Assembly (NCBI RefSeq): GCF_003063375.1
Contig: NZ_NERY01000001.1
Coordinates: 1,240,001 to 1,304,000, forward strand
Source of the DNA: Limnohabitans sp. MMS-10A-178
GTDB taxonomy: Bacteria; Pseudomonadota; Gammaproteobacteria; Burkholderiales; Burkholderiaceae_C
Reading direction: 5' to 3'
DNA length: 64,000 nt
In this document: positions 21,621-32,465 of the stretch, piece by piece
How the letters are laid out: each line of letters begins with the position of its first letter
Numbering within the stretch: position 1 is the stretch's first letter
Notes under the pieces: model-generated
Database searches by the model: none
Told to the model about the DNA's origin: nothing
Seen by the model: only the letters and a program-made list of their open reading frames with translations
Translations under genes and position numbers: made by a program

Positions 21621-22434
21621 GCAGTGGGAGTGTAGGGGCAGTTGGGTCGTTTTGATCGATTTGAATAATTTGAGCGCAGGCTTTTACCACATCGCCCACC
21701 ACCAAAATGCTGGGGCTTTGAAGGCCTGATTTTTGCAGGGTGAGGGTGAGTTGGTCTAATTGCGTCAAAGCCTGACGCTGATACGGCATTGAAGCATTTT
21801 CAATGATGGCTACAGGTGTGTTGCCGGGTAGACCTGTGAGCAATTCGTTTTGAATGGTCTCAGCACCGCGCACGCCCATGTAAATGACCAATGTGAGTTT
21901 GGCATCGCGCGCAGTCGCTGCCAATTGACGCCAGTCAGTGCCCTGATCGCCGCACTTGGCATGGCCGGTGACAAACACCACACCATGGGCATGCTCTCTG
22001 TGCGTCAGGGGCGCGCCCAAACTGGTCAAGGCCGCCAGCCCCGATGTAATGCCATTGATCACGCACACCTCAATGCCAGCCTCGCGCAAGTGTTGTGTTT
22101 CTTCGCCACCACGGCCGAAAATGAAGGGGTCGCCACCTTTGAGACGCACCACGTTTTCTCCGTCGTGCACCGCATGGACCATGAGTTGATGGATGAAGGC
22201 CTGCGGCGTGCTTTTGCAACCCCCGCGTTTGCCAACATGAACAATGCGAGCAGCAGGGGATGCGTGTTGCAAAATTTGTTCGTTGACCAAATCATCGACC
22301 AGCAAAACCGTGGCGGCCTGAATGGCTTTCACGGCTTTGAGCGTCAGTAACTCAGGGTCGCCTGGTCCTGCGCCCACCAAGGTACATTTGCTCACACCAG
22401 AGGGTCGAATAATGTATGAATCGTTTTGGCTCAT
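21607..22434 (-). CDS. cobA: Uroporphyrinogen-III C-methyltransferase
   Basis: LVGAGPGDPELLTLKAVKAI, VRLKGGDPFIFGRGGEE. Confidence 0.93.
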   Translation of the reverse strand: MSQNDSYIIRPSGVSKCTLVGAGPGDPELLTLKAVKAIQAATVLLVDDLVNEQILQHASPAARIVHVGKRGGCKSTPQAFIHQLMVHAVHDGENVVRLKGGDPFIFGRGGEETQHLREAGIEVCVINGITSGLAALTSLGAPLTHREHAHGVVFVTGHAKCGDQGTDWRQLAATARDAKLTLVIYMGVRGAETIQNELLTGLPGNTPVAIIENASMPYQRQALTQLDQLTLTLQKSGLQSPSILVVGDVVKACAQIIQIDQNDPTAPTLPLHANM

Positions 22435-23333
22435 GTTGATTTCAAGGCCTGCAAAATATGTTGAACTTGAAGCGCAATGGGCTCGGGTACGGCACGTTTT
22501 TGGTTCAAAACATCTTCAATGAAAGCGGCTGTGTCTGCTGCGTTGGGTTCGGGTAAATCTGGAATACTCGCCAGCGCACCGGGCTGCGCCAACTGTACGG
22601 TGTGCATTGCACCGTTTTGAAAAAAATCCATTTGGGGTGTGCGTCGTGCGTCTGCCACGGGCTCCCCTTCGGTGCCTCTGAGTAAAAAGGCGCTGGCCTG
22701 CGTCAATTTGAAAGTCTGTGCCATGGAGACAGCATATTCAGGGTGGGTATGGCTGCTTACAATGAGAGCAGGCCCCCTGCAAGGATTCATGAGCTTGACC
22801 AAGCTGTGAGCGGGATTGCGCAAATTGACCACGCGCCGAACATCAAGCAACTTTTTCAAGGCGGGGCATAAAATTTCTGTGGGCACCAAATTCAAACCGC
22901 TGTTCGCTTGCTCCACGTGCGAAAGGCGCTTGTACCCAAGCACTTCGAGCACTTCAAACGAGGTGGTTCGACGGCTTTCAGTGGGTGTGCCATGCAAGCA
23001 GACTCGCACACCTTGCTGGCTTAACAGCAAAGCAAGCAGAGGTGCCAGCGCAGGTAATTTTCTGGCGCCGTTGTAGCAAGGAATGACGACGGTGGCTTGC
23101 TCATCAAAAGCGGGAAGAGCAGTTAAGCGCAAATGAACGGCATCCAAAAAGCCAGCCATTTCATCTGGCGTTTCGCCTTTGATGCGCATGGCCAAACAAA
23201 ACGCCCCCACTTCAAGGTCGGTCACTTGGGCGTCCAGCACTTGGCCTAACAAATCGGCAGCTTGCTCACGCGTGAGTGAACGTGCGCCTTCCTTGCCGCG
23301 TCCAATTTCTTTGAGGTAGTGACCGATGCCCAT
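22431..23333 (-). CDS. ybiB: TrpD-like DNA-binding protein YbiB family
   Basis: MGIGHYLKEIGRGKEGARSLTREQAADLLGQVLD; PCYNGARKLPALAPLLA; overlaps cobA by 4 bp. Confidence 0.82.
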   Translation of the reverse strand: MGIGHYLKEIGRGKEGARSLTREQAADLLGQVLDAQVTDLEVGAFCLAMRIKGETPDEMAGFLDAVHLRLTALPAFDEQATVVIPCYNGARKLPALAPLLALLLSQQGVRVCLHGTPTESRRTTSFEVLEVLGYKRLSHVEQANSGLNLVPTEILCPALKKLLDVRRVVNLRNPAHSLVKLMNPCRGPALIVSSHTHPEYAVSMAQTFKLTQASAFLLRGTEGEPVADARRTPQMDFFQNGAMHTVQLAQPGALASIPDLPEPNAADTAAFIEDVLNQKRAVPEPIALQVQHILQALKST

Positions 23334-23406
23334 AGCCTTATTGTCGCAAAGCTTAGATAACTTGGCGCTATATAGCGAATGAAGTCATCGCATAAACTCT
23401 GCCCTT

Positions 23407-24462
23407 ATGATTTTTCTTGGAATTGAATCCTCGTGCGATGAAACAGGGGTGGCTTTGGTTGAAACCCAAAACCATGGTTATCCGCGTTTGTTGTCGCACG
23501 CTTTGTTCAGTCAAATTGACATGCACCAAGCCTATGGCGGTGTGGTGCCAGAGTTGGCCAGCAGGGACCACATCAAGCGCGTGATTCCCCTTACACGCAA
23601 GGTTCTCAAAAGTGCCAATGTGAATTTAGACCAAGTCGATGTGGTGGCCTATACACGGGGGCCAGGTTTGGCAGGCGCTTTGCTGGTGGGGGCGGGTGTT
23701 GCTTGCGCCATCGGAGCGTCACTCCAAAAGCCAGTGCTCGGCATACACCATTTGGAGGGCCATTTGCTCTCACCTTTTTTGAGCGATGACCCACCCGAGT
23801 TTCCTTTTGTGGCCTTGTTGGTATCTGGTGGACACACTCAACTGATGCGTGTAGAAGCGGTTGGATCTTATGAAATTTTGGGCGAAACCATTGACGATGC
23901 AGCCGGTGAAGCGTTTGACAAATCAGCCAAGCTCATGGGCTTGGGCTATCCTGGAGGACCTACTTTGTCAAAGTGGGCGCATTTGGGTAACCCTCAAGCT
24001 TTCAAGTTGCCCAGGCCCTTGCTTCACAGTGGCAACTTTGATTTTTCCTTTGCTGGTTTGAAAACAGCGGTGCTTACGCAAGCCCAAAAGCTAGGGCCTG
24101 ATTTACACAATCCATCCACAACGCACAAAGCCGACCTCTGCGCTTCAACCGAGGCGGCCATTGTGGAAGTTTTGCTCAAAAAATCGATGGCAGCTTTGAA
24201 AGCTACCGGCATGCGCCGACTGGTGGTTGCTGGCGGTGTGGGCGCAAACCGTTCTTTGCGCAATCAGCTCAATGAGTCTTGTAGCAAAGCGGGTGTTCGG
24301 GTTCATTACCCCGAACTTCATTTGTGCACAGACAATGGCGCCATGATTGCCATGGCAGCAGCCATGCGGGTTCAGGCTGGCAAGCAACAAGCCGAACTGA
24401 GCTATGGCTTTGATGTGAAACCGCGATGGCCTCTTGGCAGCATTGAGTCTGTTGCACTCTGA
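23407..24462 (+). CDS. tsaD: tRNA t6A37 threonylcarbamoyltransferase subunit TsaD
   Basis: [35 protein letters not shown]. Confidence 0.96.
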   Translation: MIFLGIESSCDETGVALVETQNHGYPRLLSHALFSQIDMHQAYGGVVPELASRDHIKRVIPLTRKVLKSANVNLDQVDVVAYTRGPGLAGALLVGAGVACAIGASLQKPVLGIHHLEGHLLSPFLSDDPPEFPFVALLVSGGHTQLMRVEAVGSYEILGETIDDAAGEAFDKSAKLMGLGYPGGPTLSKWAHLGNPQAFKLPRPLLHSGNFDFSFAGLKTAVLTQAQKLGPDLHNPSTTHKADLCASTEAAIVEVLLKKSMAALKATGMRRLVVAGGVGANRSLRNQLNESCSKAGVRVHYPELHLCTDNGAMIAMAAAMRVQAGKQQAELSYGFDVKPRWPLGSIESVAL

Positions 24463-24480
24463 CTTTTTTGGAATTCTCTT

Positions 24481-25770
24481 GTGACTTTTTTATATCGACA
24501 TTGTTTTCGTTTGGCTCTGAGTTGCCTATTGTTTTTTTGCTTCTCAGTGAATGCGCAATCAGCTTCTAGTCCCTCACAGTTGCCCCCCATTCAATTGGCT
24601 CTCATAGAGGGAATGAGTGGGCCTTTTGCCAATACGGGCGAAGCTGTTTTGCGAAATTTAATTTGGGCCGTAGAGCGAGTCAATGCGCGTGGTGGTGTCA
24701 GCACCCAAGAGGGCAAACGCAGGTTGGTGTTAATCAGATACGACAGCAAAGGGCAAAGTGAAGAAGCCCTGACCTCTTTGCGCTCTGCCATCGATGCGGG
24801 TGCTCAATTTGTTTTCCAAGGTAACTCCTCGGCCAATGCTGCAGCATTGATTGATGCTATTCAAAAACACAACGAGCGGGAGCCGACACGGCGTGTGCTT
24901 TTTTTGAACTACGCTGCGGTAGACCCTTCGCTTACACAAGACAAGTGCAACTTTTGGCACTTTCGGTTTGATGCACATGCCGACATGCGCATGGTCGCGC
25001 TCATGCAGGTGTTGAAACAAGATTCAAAATTGAAGTCGGTGTATTTGATTGGACAAGATTACAGCTTTGGACAATCTGTTTTGCGAGAAGCTAAGCTGCA
25101 ACTTGAAAAGTTAAGGCCCGATATACAAATTGCGGGAGAGGAATTGCACCCTCTAGGTCGAGTGAGAGATTTCTTGCCTTATGCCACCAAAATCAAGGCA
25201 TCAGGCGCCCAAGCGGTGATCACCGGCAACTGGGGAAATGATTTGAGCTTGTTGGTGAAGGCGGCCAAAGATGTTGGCTATGAAGGGAAGTTTTACACCT
25301 TCTATGGCAACGCTTTGGGTGCGCCTGCCGCCATGGGTGAGGCCGGCGTTGGTCGGGTTCTGGCAGTGGCAGAGTGGATGCCCAATGTGCCTGGCGCAGA
25401 GAGTGTGAAGTTCTACCAGTCCTTCAAGCAACGGTTTCCAAAACCGGCTGAAGATTATTTGCATTTGCGAATGCAACTCATGATGGAAGCCTTGGCTCAA
25501 TCAATTGAGAAGGCGGGATCTTCTGAGCCTTTGGCAGTGGCTTTGCAGTTGGAAAATGCTGAGGCCAGCATGGCTGGTCAACGCGGCAAGATGCGATCGA
25601 CGGACCATCAATTTCAGCAACCCATGGTGGTAGCCATGATGGCCAAACAGGGCGGATCAGATGTGCCTTTTGATGTGGAGGGGTCCGGTTATGGCTTCAA
25701 AGTTGTTCGGCAATTCAAGGCTCAAGAGTTAGAGCTGCCGTCTGTGTGCAAAATGAATCGACCCAATTGA
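24481..25770 (+). CDS. ABC-type (branched-chain amino-acid-like) periplasmic substrate-binding protein, GTG start
   Basis: Signal peptide, IQLALIEGMSGPFANTGEAVLRN, receptor family ligand-binding pattern. Confidence 0.85.
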   Translation: MTFLYRHCFRLALSCLLFFCFSVNAQSASSPSQLPPIQLALIEGMSGPFANTGEAVLRNLIWAVERVNARGGVSTQEGKRRLVLIRYDSKGQSEEALTSLRSAIDAGAQFVFQGNSSANAAALIDAIQKHNEREPTRRVLFLNYAAVDPSLTQDKCNFWHFRFDAHADMRMVALMQVLKQDSKLKSVYLIGQDYSFGQSVLREAKLQLEKLRPDIQIAGEELHPLGRVRDFLPYATKIKASGAQAVITGNWGNDLSLLVKAAKDVGYEGKFYTFYGNALGAPAAMGEAGVGRVLAVAEWMPNVPGAESVKFYQSFKQRFPKPAEDYLHLRMQLMMEALAQSIEKAGSSEPLAVALQLENAEASMAGQRGKMRSTDHQFQQPMVVAMMAKQGGSDVPFDVEGSGYGFKVVRQFKAQELELPSVCKMNRPN

Positions 25771-25789
25771 TGGCTGTCAGTGCACCATG

Positions 25790-25819
25790 AAAAACGCCCA
25801 GAACTTGCTGGGCGTTTTT
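25790..25819. terminator. Bidirectional terminator between convergent genes
   Basis: AAAAACGCCCAG-AACTTG-CTGGGCGTTTTT, perfect 12-bp stem. Confidence 0.9.
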
Positions 25820-25835
25820 GCAAGTTGCAATTGAT

Positions 25836-26813
25836 TTAAGCGGGTCTGGCCAAGCCCAATTTCTCAATGATGGCTTTTTCCTTTTGGAAATTATCGCGCG
25901 CAAACTTGGTGTACTCCTCGGTGCCCATGTAAATCACCGATTGGTCAAACTTTTCAAAGCTGGCCAATACGAGGGGGTCTTCTAAAGTTTTCTTGAATGC
26001 ATCATGAAGTTTGCGGGTGACTGCTGGGTCCATGCCTTTAGGCCCGCCAATGCCAAATGGTGAATCTGAAACTGTGTCATAGCCCAACTCATTGAGAGTT
26101 GGTACGTTGGACCAACGCTTGGTTCGCTTGCTGCCGTAGGTGGCCAGCAGTCTGCAGGTGCCAGCATCAACGTGGGGGGCCCAGCCTGTTGCATCACTGT
26201 GCGACATCACGTGACCACCCAAAAGTGCGTTCATGCCATCGGCATTGCCTTTGAAGGGAATGTGTTGCAACTGAATGCCCGCTTTCATGGCAAATTCTTC
26301 GACAGCAAGGTGCGGTGTTGTGCCGTTGCCTGTAGAGCCATATGTGAATTTGCCTGGGTTGGCTTTGGCAAAGTCGACCAAATCTTTGATCGATTTGATG
26401 GGCGAGTCTGAACGCACGACAATGCCAAACGTATAACCCGTCAAGCATGCAATGTAGGTAAAGTCTTGCATGGGATTGAATTGCATTTTTTGCATGTGGG
26501 GTAAGCGCAAAACACCAATAGTCAATTGAGACAGGGTGTAACCATCCGGCTTGGCATTGACCAACTCGTTGGGGCCCAGCATGCCACTGGCGCCTGCTTT
26601 GTTTTCAATGACCACAGGGTTGCCCAAAATTCGGGTAGCACTTTCTGCCAAGGCGCGCATCACGCCATCAGTGGAGCCACCTGCTGGCCAAGGGCAAATC
26701 AGCTTGATGGGCCTTGATGGAAAGTTGCTTTGTGCCATGGCAGGCATGGCAATAGTGACTGCACCTGCCAAGCCTGCTTGTAGAACATCGCGTCGATTTA
26801 AATCATGCGTCAT
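25836..26813 (-). CDS. Tripartite tricarboxylate transporter substrate-binding protein (Bug family), Tat-like signal
   Basis: RRDVLQAGLAG..., FPSRPIKLICPWPAGGSTDGVMR. Confidence 0.9.
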   Translation of the reverse strand: MTHDLNRRDVLQAGLAGAVTIAMPAMAQSNFPSRPIKLICPWPAGGSTDGVMRALAESATRILGNPVVIENKAGASGMLGPNELVNAKPDGYTLSQLTIGVLRLPHMQKMQFNPMQDFTYIACLTGYTFGIVVRSDSPIKSIKDLVDFAKANPGKFTYGSTGNGTTPHLAVEEFAMKAGIQLQHIPFKGNADGMNALLGGHVMSHSDATGWAPHVDAGTCRLLATYGSKRTKRWSNVPTLNELGYDTVSDSPFGIGGPKGMDPAVTRKLHDAFKKTLEDPLVLASFEKFDQSVIYMGTEEYTKFARDNFQKEKAIIEKLGLARPA

Positions 26814-26847
26814 TGGTTTTCCTAAATGTGTTTGATTAATCGATCAA

Positions 26848-27861
26848 TTACTCGGCCTTAGCGCCAGACTCTTTCACCACTTTGGCCCACTTCACAATTT
26901 CAGTTGCTTGGTATTTGGCCAGTTCATCGGGGGATGAAAGAACAGCTTCTAGTCCTAATGTTTTCATACGCTCTGCCACATCAGGCAATTTGAAAACACG
27001 CAACACTTCTGCATTCAATCTGTCAATGACAGGCTTGGGCGTGTTGGCGGGGGCAAACATGGCAAACCAAGTGATGGCTTCAAAGCCGGGCAAGGACTCA
27101 GCCACGGTGGGCACATCGGGCGCAGCGGCAGAGCGCTTGGCCGTTGTTTGCGCAATTGCCCGAATCTTGCCTTCTTTGGCTAAAGGCAAGGCAGAGGGCA
27201 TGTTGTCAAACACCAATTGAACACTGCCGCCTAACAAGTCAGGCACGTAAAACTGACGACCTTTATAAGGTACGTGCGTCATGCTGGTGCCGGTCATTGA
27301 CTTGAACAATTCACCTGACATGTGAACCGAGGTGCCAATGCCTGGTGAGGCATAGGAGAGTTTGTTCGGATTGGCCTTCATGTAAGCAATGAGCTCATTC
27401 ACGGTTTTCACAGGCACGTCGTTGTTGACCACCAGCAAATTAGGGGCTGATGCAATCAGGGAAATTGGTGTGAAGTTTTTCACCATGTCATAGGGCATTT
27501 TTTCGTAGAGTGCGCCATTGATGGAGTGCGTGCCGACAGTGCCCATCACAATGGTATGACCATCGCCAGGTGCTTTGGCCACAATGTCGCTGCCAATGTT
27601 GCCACCCGCGCCTGGTTTGTTGTCAATCACAACGGGCTGACCCAATTGGGCTTTTTCACTGAACAAGCGGGCCAGAATGTCGGGTGCACCGCCAGTAGGG
27701 AAGGTCACCACCAAACGGATGGGCTTGTTGGGATAAGCCTGCGCCATGGCAGAGTTGCTTGCAATCAGTCCCAAGCCAAGGCCGCCCATCAAACCAATGG
27801 CGCTCAACATGCGTAAACCAAAGCGTCGGCTGGCAGGGGTTGGGTGTTTCGTAAACTTCAA
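26848..27861 (-). CDS. Tripartite tricarboxylate transporter substrate-binding protein (Bug family)
   Basis: YPNKPIRLVVTFPTGGAPDILARLFSEK, VIDNKPGAGGNIGSDIVAK. Confidence 0.92.
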   Translation of the reverse strand: MKFTKHPTPASRRFGLRMLSAIGLMGGLGLGLIASNSAMAQAYPNKPIRLVVTFPTGGAPDILARLFSEKAQLGQPVVIDNKPGAGGNIGSDIVAKAPGDGHTIVMGTVGTHSINGALYEKMPYDMVKNFTPISLIASAPNLLVVNNDVPVKTVNELIAYMKANPNKLSYASPGIGTSVHMSGELFKSMTGTSMTHVPYKGRQFYVPDLLGGSVQLVFDNMPSALPLAKEGKIRAIAQTTAKRSAAAPDVPTVAESLPGFEAITWFAMFAPANTPKPVIDRLNAEVLRVFKLPDVAERMKTLGLEAVLSSPDELAKYQATEIVKWAKVVKESGAKAE

Positions 27862-27963
27862 AATAGTCTCCTCTGTGTTGCTGTTACGGGAGACTTTAGA
27901 GGGGTGACTTGGGAATGGGGAGGGTGAAAACCCCTGAATCTGGTGATTACTGGCACCAAAGTG

Positions 27964-28383
27964 TCAGCCTTCATCCAAAGATGCGCTCCAACGGCTGTTC
28001 CAACCCACTTCCTTGGCCTTTTCCAGTTCTCGCCGATTCCGTTTGGTGGGTCGACCTTGCTCAATGCTCAAAGCCGGTTCTCTCGCCAGACGCCTTTGCA
28101 GGCTGGTTTTTTCACGCAAAGCAATGCTTTCTGGTGTTTCTTCATACAAAGCCTGGGCCACAGGGGCGGGGCCGCGTTGGTCGCTCAGGGCTAGAATTTT
28201 GAGAGTGCGGTTGATGTCGCCTTGTCGGGTGCTGACCATGTCGCCAACTTTGACCTCACGGGAGGCCTTGGCCGATTGACCGTTGATGGCCACCCGGCCC
28301 TTGCCAATTTCGTCAGTGGCCAATGACCGAGTTTTGTAAAAACGTGCGGCCCAGAGCCATTTGTCTATTCTGATTTTGTCCAT
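27964..28383 (-). CDS. hslR: RNA-binding S4 domain protein (Hsp15-like)
   Basis: MDKIRIDKWLWAARFYKTRSLATDEIGKGRVAINGQSAK. Confidence 0.88.
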   Translation of the reverse strand: MDKIRIDKWLWAARFYKTRSLATDEIGKGRVAINGQSAKASREVKVGDMVSTRQGDINRTLKILALSDQRGPAPVAQALYEETPESIALREKTSLQRRLAREPALSIEQGRPTKRNRRELEKAKEVGWNSRWSASLDEG

Positions 28384-28645
28384 ATGACGCCATTCTGGGC
28401 CGAAATTTGAGGTATTTTGACTGTTTTTATACACAGTAGCTCTTGTATTGTCACGAATGAGTGGTTTGTGCTTTGCCTATGGTTATAATTCCAAGGCTTT
28501 GCCAAGCAAGACTCTTTTAGGGAAATTGCATGGTCAAGATCGCACGCAGCAGTTGATTCCAAACCGCTTGCGCAAGTTATAAAACCTCGTCAGACGTCTT
28601 GGGTGTCTCTTTGCTCAAGTTCATGACGAAAACAAGGAAGAAAAA

Positions 28646-28912
28646 ATGATTGCATCTTCAATCAAGGCTGAGGTCGTCAAGGCCAACGCTCGCGCTGCCA
28701 ACGACACTGGCAGCCCCGAAGTCCAAGTGGCTTTGCTCACAGCTCGCATCAACGAGTTGACACCCCACTTTAAAACACACGCCAAAGACCATCATGGTCG
28801 TCGTGGTTTGCTGCGCATGGTGAGCCGTCGTCGTAAATTGTTGGACTATTTGAAGTCCAAAGACGCTGACCGCTATGTTGCTCTGATCGCCAAACTTGGC
28901 CTGCGCAAATAA
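28646..28912 (+). CDS. rpsO: 30S ribosomal protein S15
   Basis: [38 protein letters not shown]. Confidence 0.97.
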   Translation: MIASSIKAEVVKANARAANDTGSPEVQVALLTARINELTPHFKTHAKDHHGRRGLLRMVSRRRKLLDYLKSKDADRYVALIAKLGLRK

Positions 28913-28931
28913 GCGTATCGAAAGATGACAG

Positions 28932-28965
28932 GCGCCTGAGTTAGCCCGCTAGCTCAGGCGCTTTC
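28932..28965 (+). terminator. Terminator after rpsO
   Basis: GCGCCTGAGTTAGC-CC-GCTAGCTCAGGCGC then TTTCTACTTT. Confidence 0.75.
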
Positions 28966-29010
28966 TACTTTAAGTTTTCTAAAAAGACGTTTTCAGACCG
29001 AACCCGCGCT

Positions 29011-29064
29011 GTGTCATTCCATCAATCATCTGTATTTTTAGGCAGATCATTCATGGAATGGCAT
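29011..29064 (+). promoter_or_regulatory. Long imperfect hairpin in pnp 5' leader (candidate RNase III site)
   Basis: Arms 29011-29032 and 29043-29064 pair over 22 positions with two C/C mismatches and two G-U pairs. Confidence 0.65.
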
Positions 29065-29136
29065 CGAGTTCAGACTGCAAATTTCTAGGCTTTTCAGTGC
29101 AGCCGTTTGCACTGTAATTTTCTGGAGTTACTCAAC

Positions 29137-31254
29137 ATGTCCATTTTTAACAAAGTGACAAAAACCTTCCAATGGGGCCAACACAAGGTCATCATGGAAA
29201 CTGGCGAAATTGCTCGCCAAGCTTCTGGCGCTGTGCTGGTCAACATTGAAGACACCGTGGTTTTGGCCACAGTGGTGGCTTCCAAAAATTCCAAAGCGGG
29301 CCAAGACTTTTTCCCATTGACCGTCGACTACATTGAAAAAACATACGCAGCAGGCAAGATCCCTGGCAGCTTTTTCAAGCGTGAAGCCAAGCCCAGCGAG
29401 TTTGAAACACTCACCAGCCGCTTGATCGACCGTCCCATTCGCCCTCTTTTCCCAGAAGGTTTCTACAACGACGTGCACGTGGTGGTGCACACCGTTTCTT
29501 TGAACCCTGAAGTCGACGCCGACATCGCTGCACTCATTGCTGTGAGCGCTGCGTTGTCTATTTCTGGCGTGCCTTTCAATGGCCCTATTGGCGCTGCACG
29601 CGTGGGTTACATCAACGGCGAATACGTGTTGAACCCTGGTCAAACACAACGCAAAGACAGCCAGATGGACCTCGTGGTTGCAGGCACTGAATCTGCTGTG
29701 TTGATGGTGGAATCTGAAGCCCAACAATTGTCAGAAGAAATCATGTTGGGTGCGGTGGTGTTTGGTCATGAGCAAGGCAATATTGCTGTCAATGCCATTC
29801 ACGAATTGGTGCGCGATGCTGGCAAACCCGCTTGGGATTGGTCTGCGCCTGCCAAAGACGAAGGCCTGATTGCCAAAGTCAAAGCACACGCTGAAGAAAA
29901 ACTGCGCGCTGCTTACCAAATTCGCAACAAACAAAGCCGCACACAAGCTTGCCGTGAAACCTACGCTGCCACCATGGAAGGCCTCAAGGCTGAAGGCGTT
30001 GAATTCGACAGCGTCAAAGTGGAAGGCATGTTGTTTGACATCGAAGCCAACATCGTTCGCAGCCAAATCTTGGCAGGCGAGCCCCGCATCGACGGACGCG
30101 ATACACGCACCGTTCGTCCTATCGAAATTCGCAACTCAGTTTTGCCACGCACACACGGCTCGACCTTGTTTACTCGCGGCGAAACACAAGCTTTGGTCAT
30201 TACTACTTTGGGCACTGAGCGTGATGCACAACGCATTGATGCCTTGTCTGGTGAATACGAAGACCGCTTCATGCTGCACTACAACATGCCTCCCTTTGCC
30301 ACCGGCGAAGTGGGCCGCATGGGTTCTACCAAGCGTCGCGAAATTGGTCACGGCCGTTTGGCCAAGCGCGCTTTGACCGCTGTGTTGCCAAGCAAAGAAG
30401 AGTTTCCGTACACCATGCGTGTGGTGTCTGAAATTACAGAGTCCAATGGTTCTTCTTCCATGGCCTCAGTTTGCGGCGGCTGTTTGTCCTTGATGGATGC
30501 TGGCGTGCCCATGAAAGCACACGTGGCCGGTATTGCCATGGGCCTCATCAAAGATGCCAACCGCTTTGCTGTGTTAACCGACATCTTGGGCGACGAAGAT
30601 CATTTGGGTGACATGGACTTTAAAGTGGCCGGTACCACCAACGGCGTCACTGCTTTGCAGATGGACATCAAAATCCAAGGCATTACCAAAGAGATCATGC
30701 AAGTGGCCTTGGCACAAGCCAAAGAAGCACGCATGCACATTTTGGGCAAGATGCAAGACGCCATGAGCGAAGCCAAAACCGAAGTGTCTAACTTCGCTCC
30801 CAAGCTCTTCACCATGAAGATCAACCCCGAGAAAATTCGCGATGTGATCGGCAAGGGCGGCGCCACTATTCGTGCGTTGACAGAAGAAACTGGCACGCAA
30901 ATCAACATCAGCGAAGATGGCACGATCACCATCGCAGCCACTGACGGTGCCAAGGCCGACGAAGCCAAGCGCCGTATTGAGCAAATTACCGCTGAAGTTG
31001 AAATTGGCAAAGTCTACGAAGGCCCTGTGACCAAATTGCTCGACTTCGGTGCTTTGATCAACTTGTTGCCTGGCAAAGATGGCTTGTTGCACATCAGCCA
31101 AATTGCCCACGAGCGCGTTGAGAAGGTGTCTGATTATTTGCAAGAAGGTCAGATCGTCAAAGTCAAAGTGCTTGAAACAGACGAAAAAGGCCGTGTCAAA
31201 TTGTCGATGAAAGCCTTGCTGGATCGTCCTGCTGCACCCTCGCAGTCAGAGTAA
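29137..31254 (+). CDS. pnp: Polyribonucleotide nucleotidyltransferase
   Basis: [30 protein letters not shown] and S1 domains at C terminus. Confidence 0.97.
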   Translation: MSIFNKVTKTFQWGQHKVIMETGEIARQASGAVLVNIEDTVVLATVVASKNSKAGQDFFPLTVDYIEKTYAAGKIPGSFFKREAKPSEFETLTSRLIDRPIRPLFPEGFYNDVHVVVHTVSLNPEVDADIAALIAVSAALSISGVPFNGPIGAARVGYINGEYVLNPGQTQRKDSQMDLVVAGTESAVLMVESEAQQLSEEIMLGAVVFGHEQGNIAVNAIHELVRDAGKPAWDWSAPAKDEGLIAKVKAHAEEKLRAAYQIRNKQSRTQACRETYAATMEGLKAEGVEFDSVKVEGMLFDIEANIVRSQILAGEPRIDGRDTRTVRPIEIRNSVLPRTHGSTLFTRGETQALVITTLGTERDAQRIDALSGEYEDRFMLHYNMPPFATGEVGRMGSTKRREIGHGRLAKRALTAVLPSKEEFPYTMRVVSEITESNGSSSMASVCGGCLSLMDAGVPMKAHVAGIAMGLIKDANRFAVLTDILGDEDHLGDMDFKVAGTTNGVTALQMDIKIQGITKEIMQVALAQAKEARMHILGKMQDAMSEAKTEVSNFAPKLFTMKINPEKIRDVIGKGGATIRALTEETGTQINISEDGTITIAATDGAKADEAKRRIEQITAEVEIGKVYEGPVTKLLDFGALINLLPGKDGLLHISQIAHERVEKVSDYLQEGQIVKVKVLETDEKGRVKLSMKALLDRPAAPSQSE

Positions 31255-31281
31255 TTGACGTCTTAGCTTTAAGGATTGACC

Positions 31282-32037
31282 ATGAAGAAAAAGCTCATTG
31301 CAGGCAATTGGAAGATGAATGGCAGTTTGTCTGCCAACGCTTCTTTGTTGCAAGCGGTGTTGGACGGTAGCCGTGGCATGAACTGTCAGGCCGCTGTTTG
31401 TGTGCCTGCGGCTTATTTGTCGCAGGTACAGGCTTTGCTCTCGGGTCAATCACTCATTGCCTTAGGTTCTCAAGATGTGTCTGCGCATGAGACGGGTGCC
31501 TTCACGGGCGAAATCTCTGCAGGCATGTTGAAAGATTTTGCGGTGCGTTATGCCATCGTGGGTCATTCAGAGCGCCGCCAATACCACTCAGAGTCGGATG
31601 CTACTGTGGCCCTCAAAGCGCAGCGCGCTTTGTCCGCGGGTATCACACCCATTGTGTGTGTTGGCGAAACTTTGGCCGACCGCGAAGCAGGCAAAACCGA
31701 GGAAGTCGTGAAGCGCCAATTGGCTGCGGTCATTCACACCAACGGTCATTGCATCAGCGAAATTGTGGTAGCTTACGAGCCCGTTTGGGCCATTGGGACA
31801 GGGCGCACAGCATCACCCGAACAAGCACAAGAAGTGCACGCTGTTTTGCGTGCTCAACTGAAGGCGGCAACACCGCATTCAGACCGTGTTTCTATTTTGT
31901 ACGGCGGCAGTATGAATGCCGCCAATGCCGCACAGTTGCTGGCACAAACCGATATTGATGGTGGCTTGATTGGCGGCGCAGCCCTCAAGGCACCCGATTT
32001 TTTGGCCATCATGGCCGCTGGTTCAGTTGTCGCCTAA
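31282..32037 (+). CDS. tpiA: Triose-phosphate isomerase
   Basis: [35 protein letters not shown]. Confidence 0.97.
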   Translation: MKKKLIAGNWKMNGSLSANASLLQAVLDGSRGMNCQAAVCVPAAYLSQVQALLSGQSLIALGSQDVSAHETGAFTGEISAGMLKDFAVRYAIVGHSERRQYHSESDATVALKAQRALSAGITPIVCVGETLADREAGKTEEVVKRQLAAVIHTNGHCISEIVVAYEPVWAIGTGRTASPEQAQEVHAVLRAQLKAATPHSDRVSILYGGSMNAANAAQLLAQTDIDGGLIGGAALKAPDFLAIMAAGSVVA

Positions 32038-32084
32038 GGGCGGCCTGAACGTTTGACTGAAGATATTTAGATAGGGAGCGATAC

Positions 32085-32465
32085 ATGAACGCAATGATCA
32101 CCGTAATTTTGGCTGTACAAATGTTGTCGGCATTGGCCATGATTGGACTTATTTTGGTGCAACAGGGCAAAGGTGCCGACATGGGCGCTGCGTTTGGCAG
32201 CGGCAATTCTGGCAGCCTCTTTGGTGCCTCTGGCGGTGCCAATTTCTTGTCGCGTACCACCGCAGTTTTGGCCACTGTATTTTTTGTAACCACTTTGCTG
32301 TTGGCCTATTTCGGCAACTTGCGTCCGGCATCTTCAGGCAGCGTTTTAGAGGGTAGCTCTGTCACTGCGCCAACGGCTGTGCCTGCGCCCATTGACAATA
32401 GCCCCGCCTCTCAAATTCCGGGTAACAAGCCTGCTGCACCAGCCAGCCCAGCCAGCTCGAAGTAA
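32085..32465 (+). CDS. secG: Preprotein translocase subunit SecG
   Basis: LVQQGKGADMGAAFGSGNSGSLFGASGGANFLSRTTA. Confidence 0.95.
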   Translation: MNAMITVILAVQMLSALAMIGLILVQQGKGADMGAAFGSGNSGSLFGASGGANFLSRTTAVLATVFFVTTLLLAYFGNLRPASSGSVLEGSSVTAPTAVPAPIDNSPASQIPGNKPAAPASPASSK

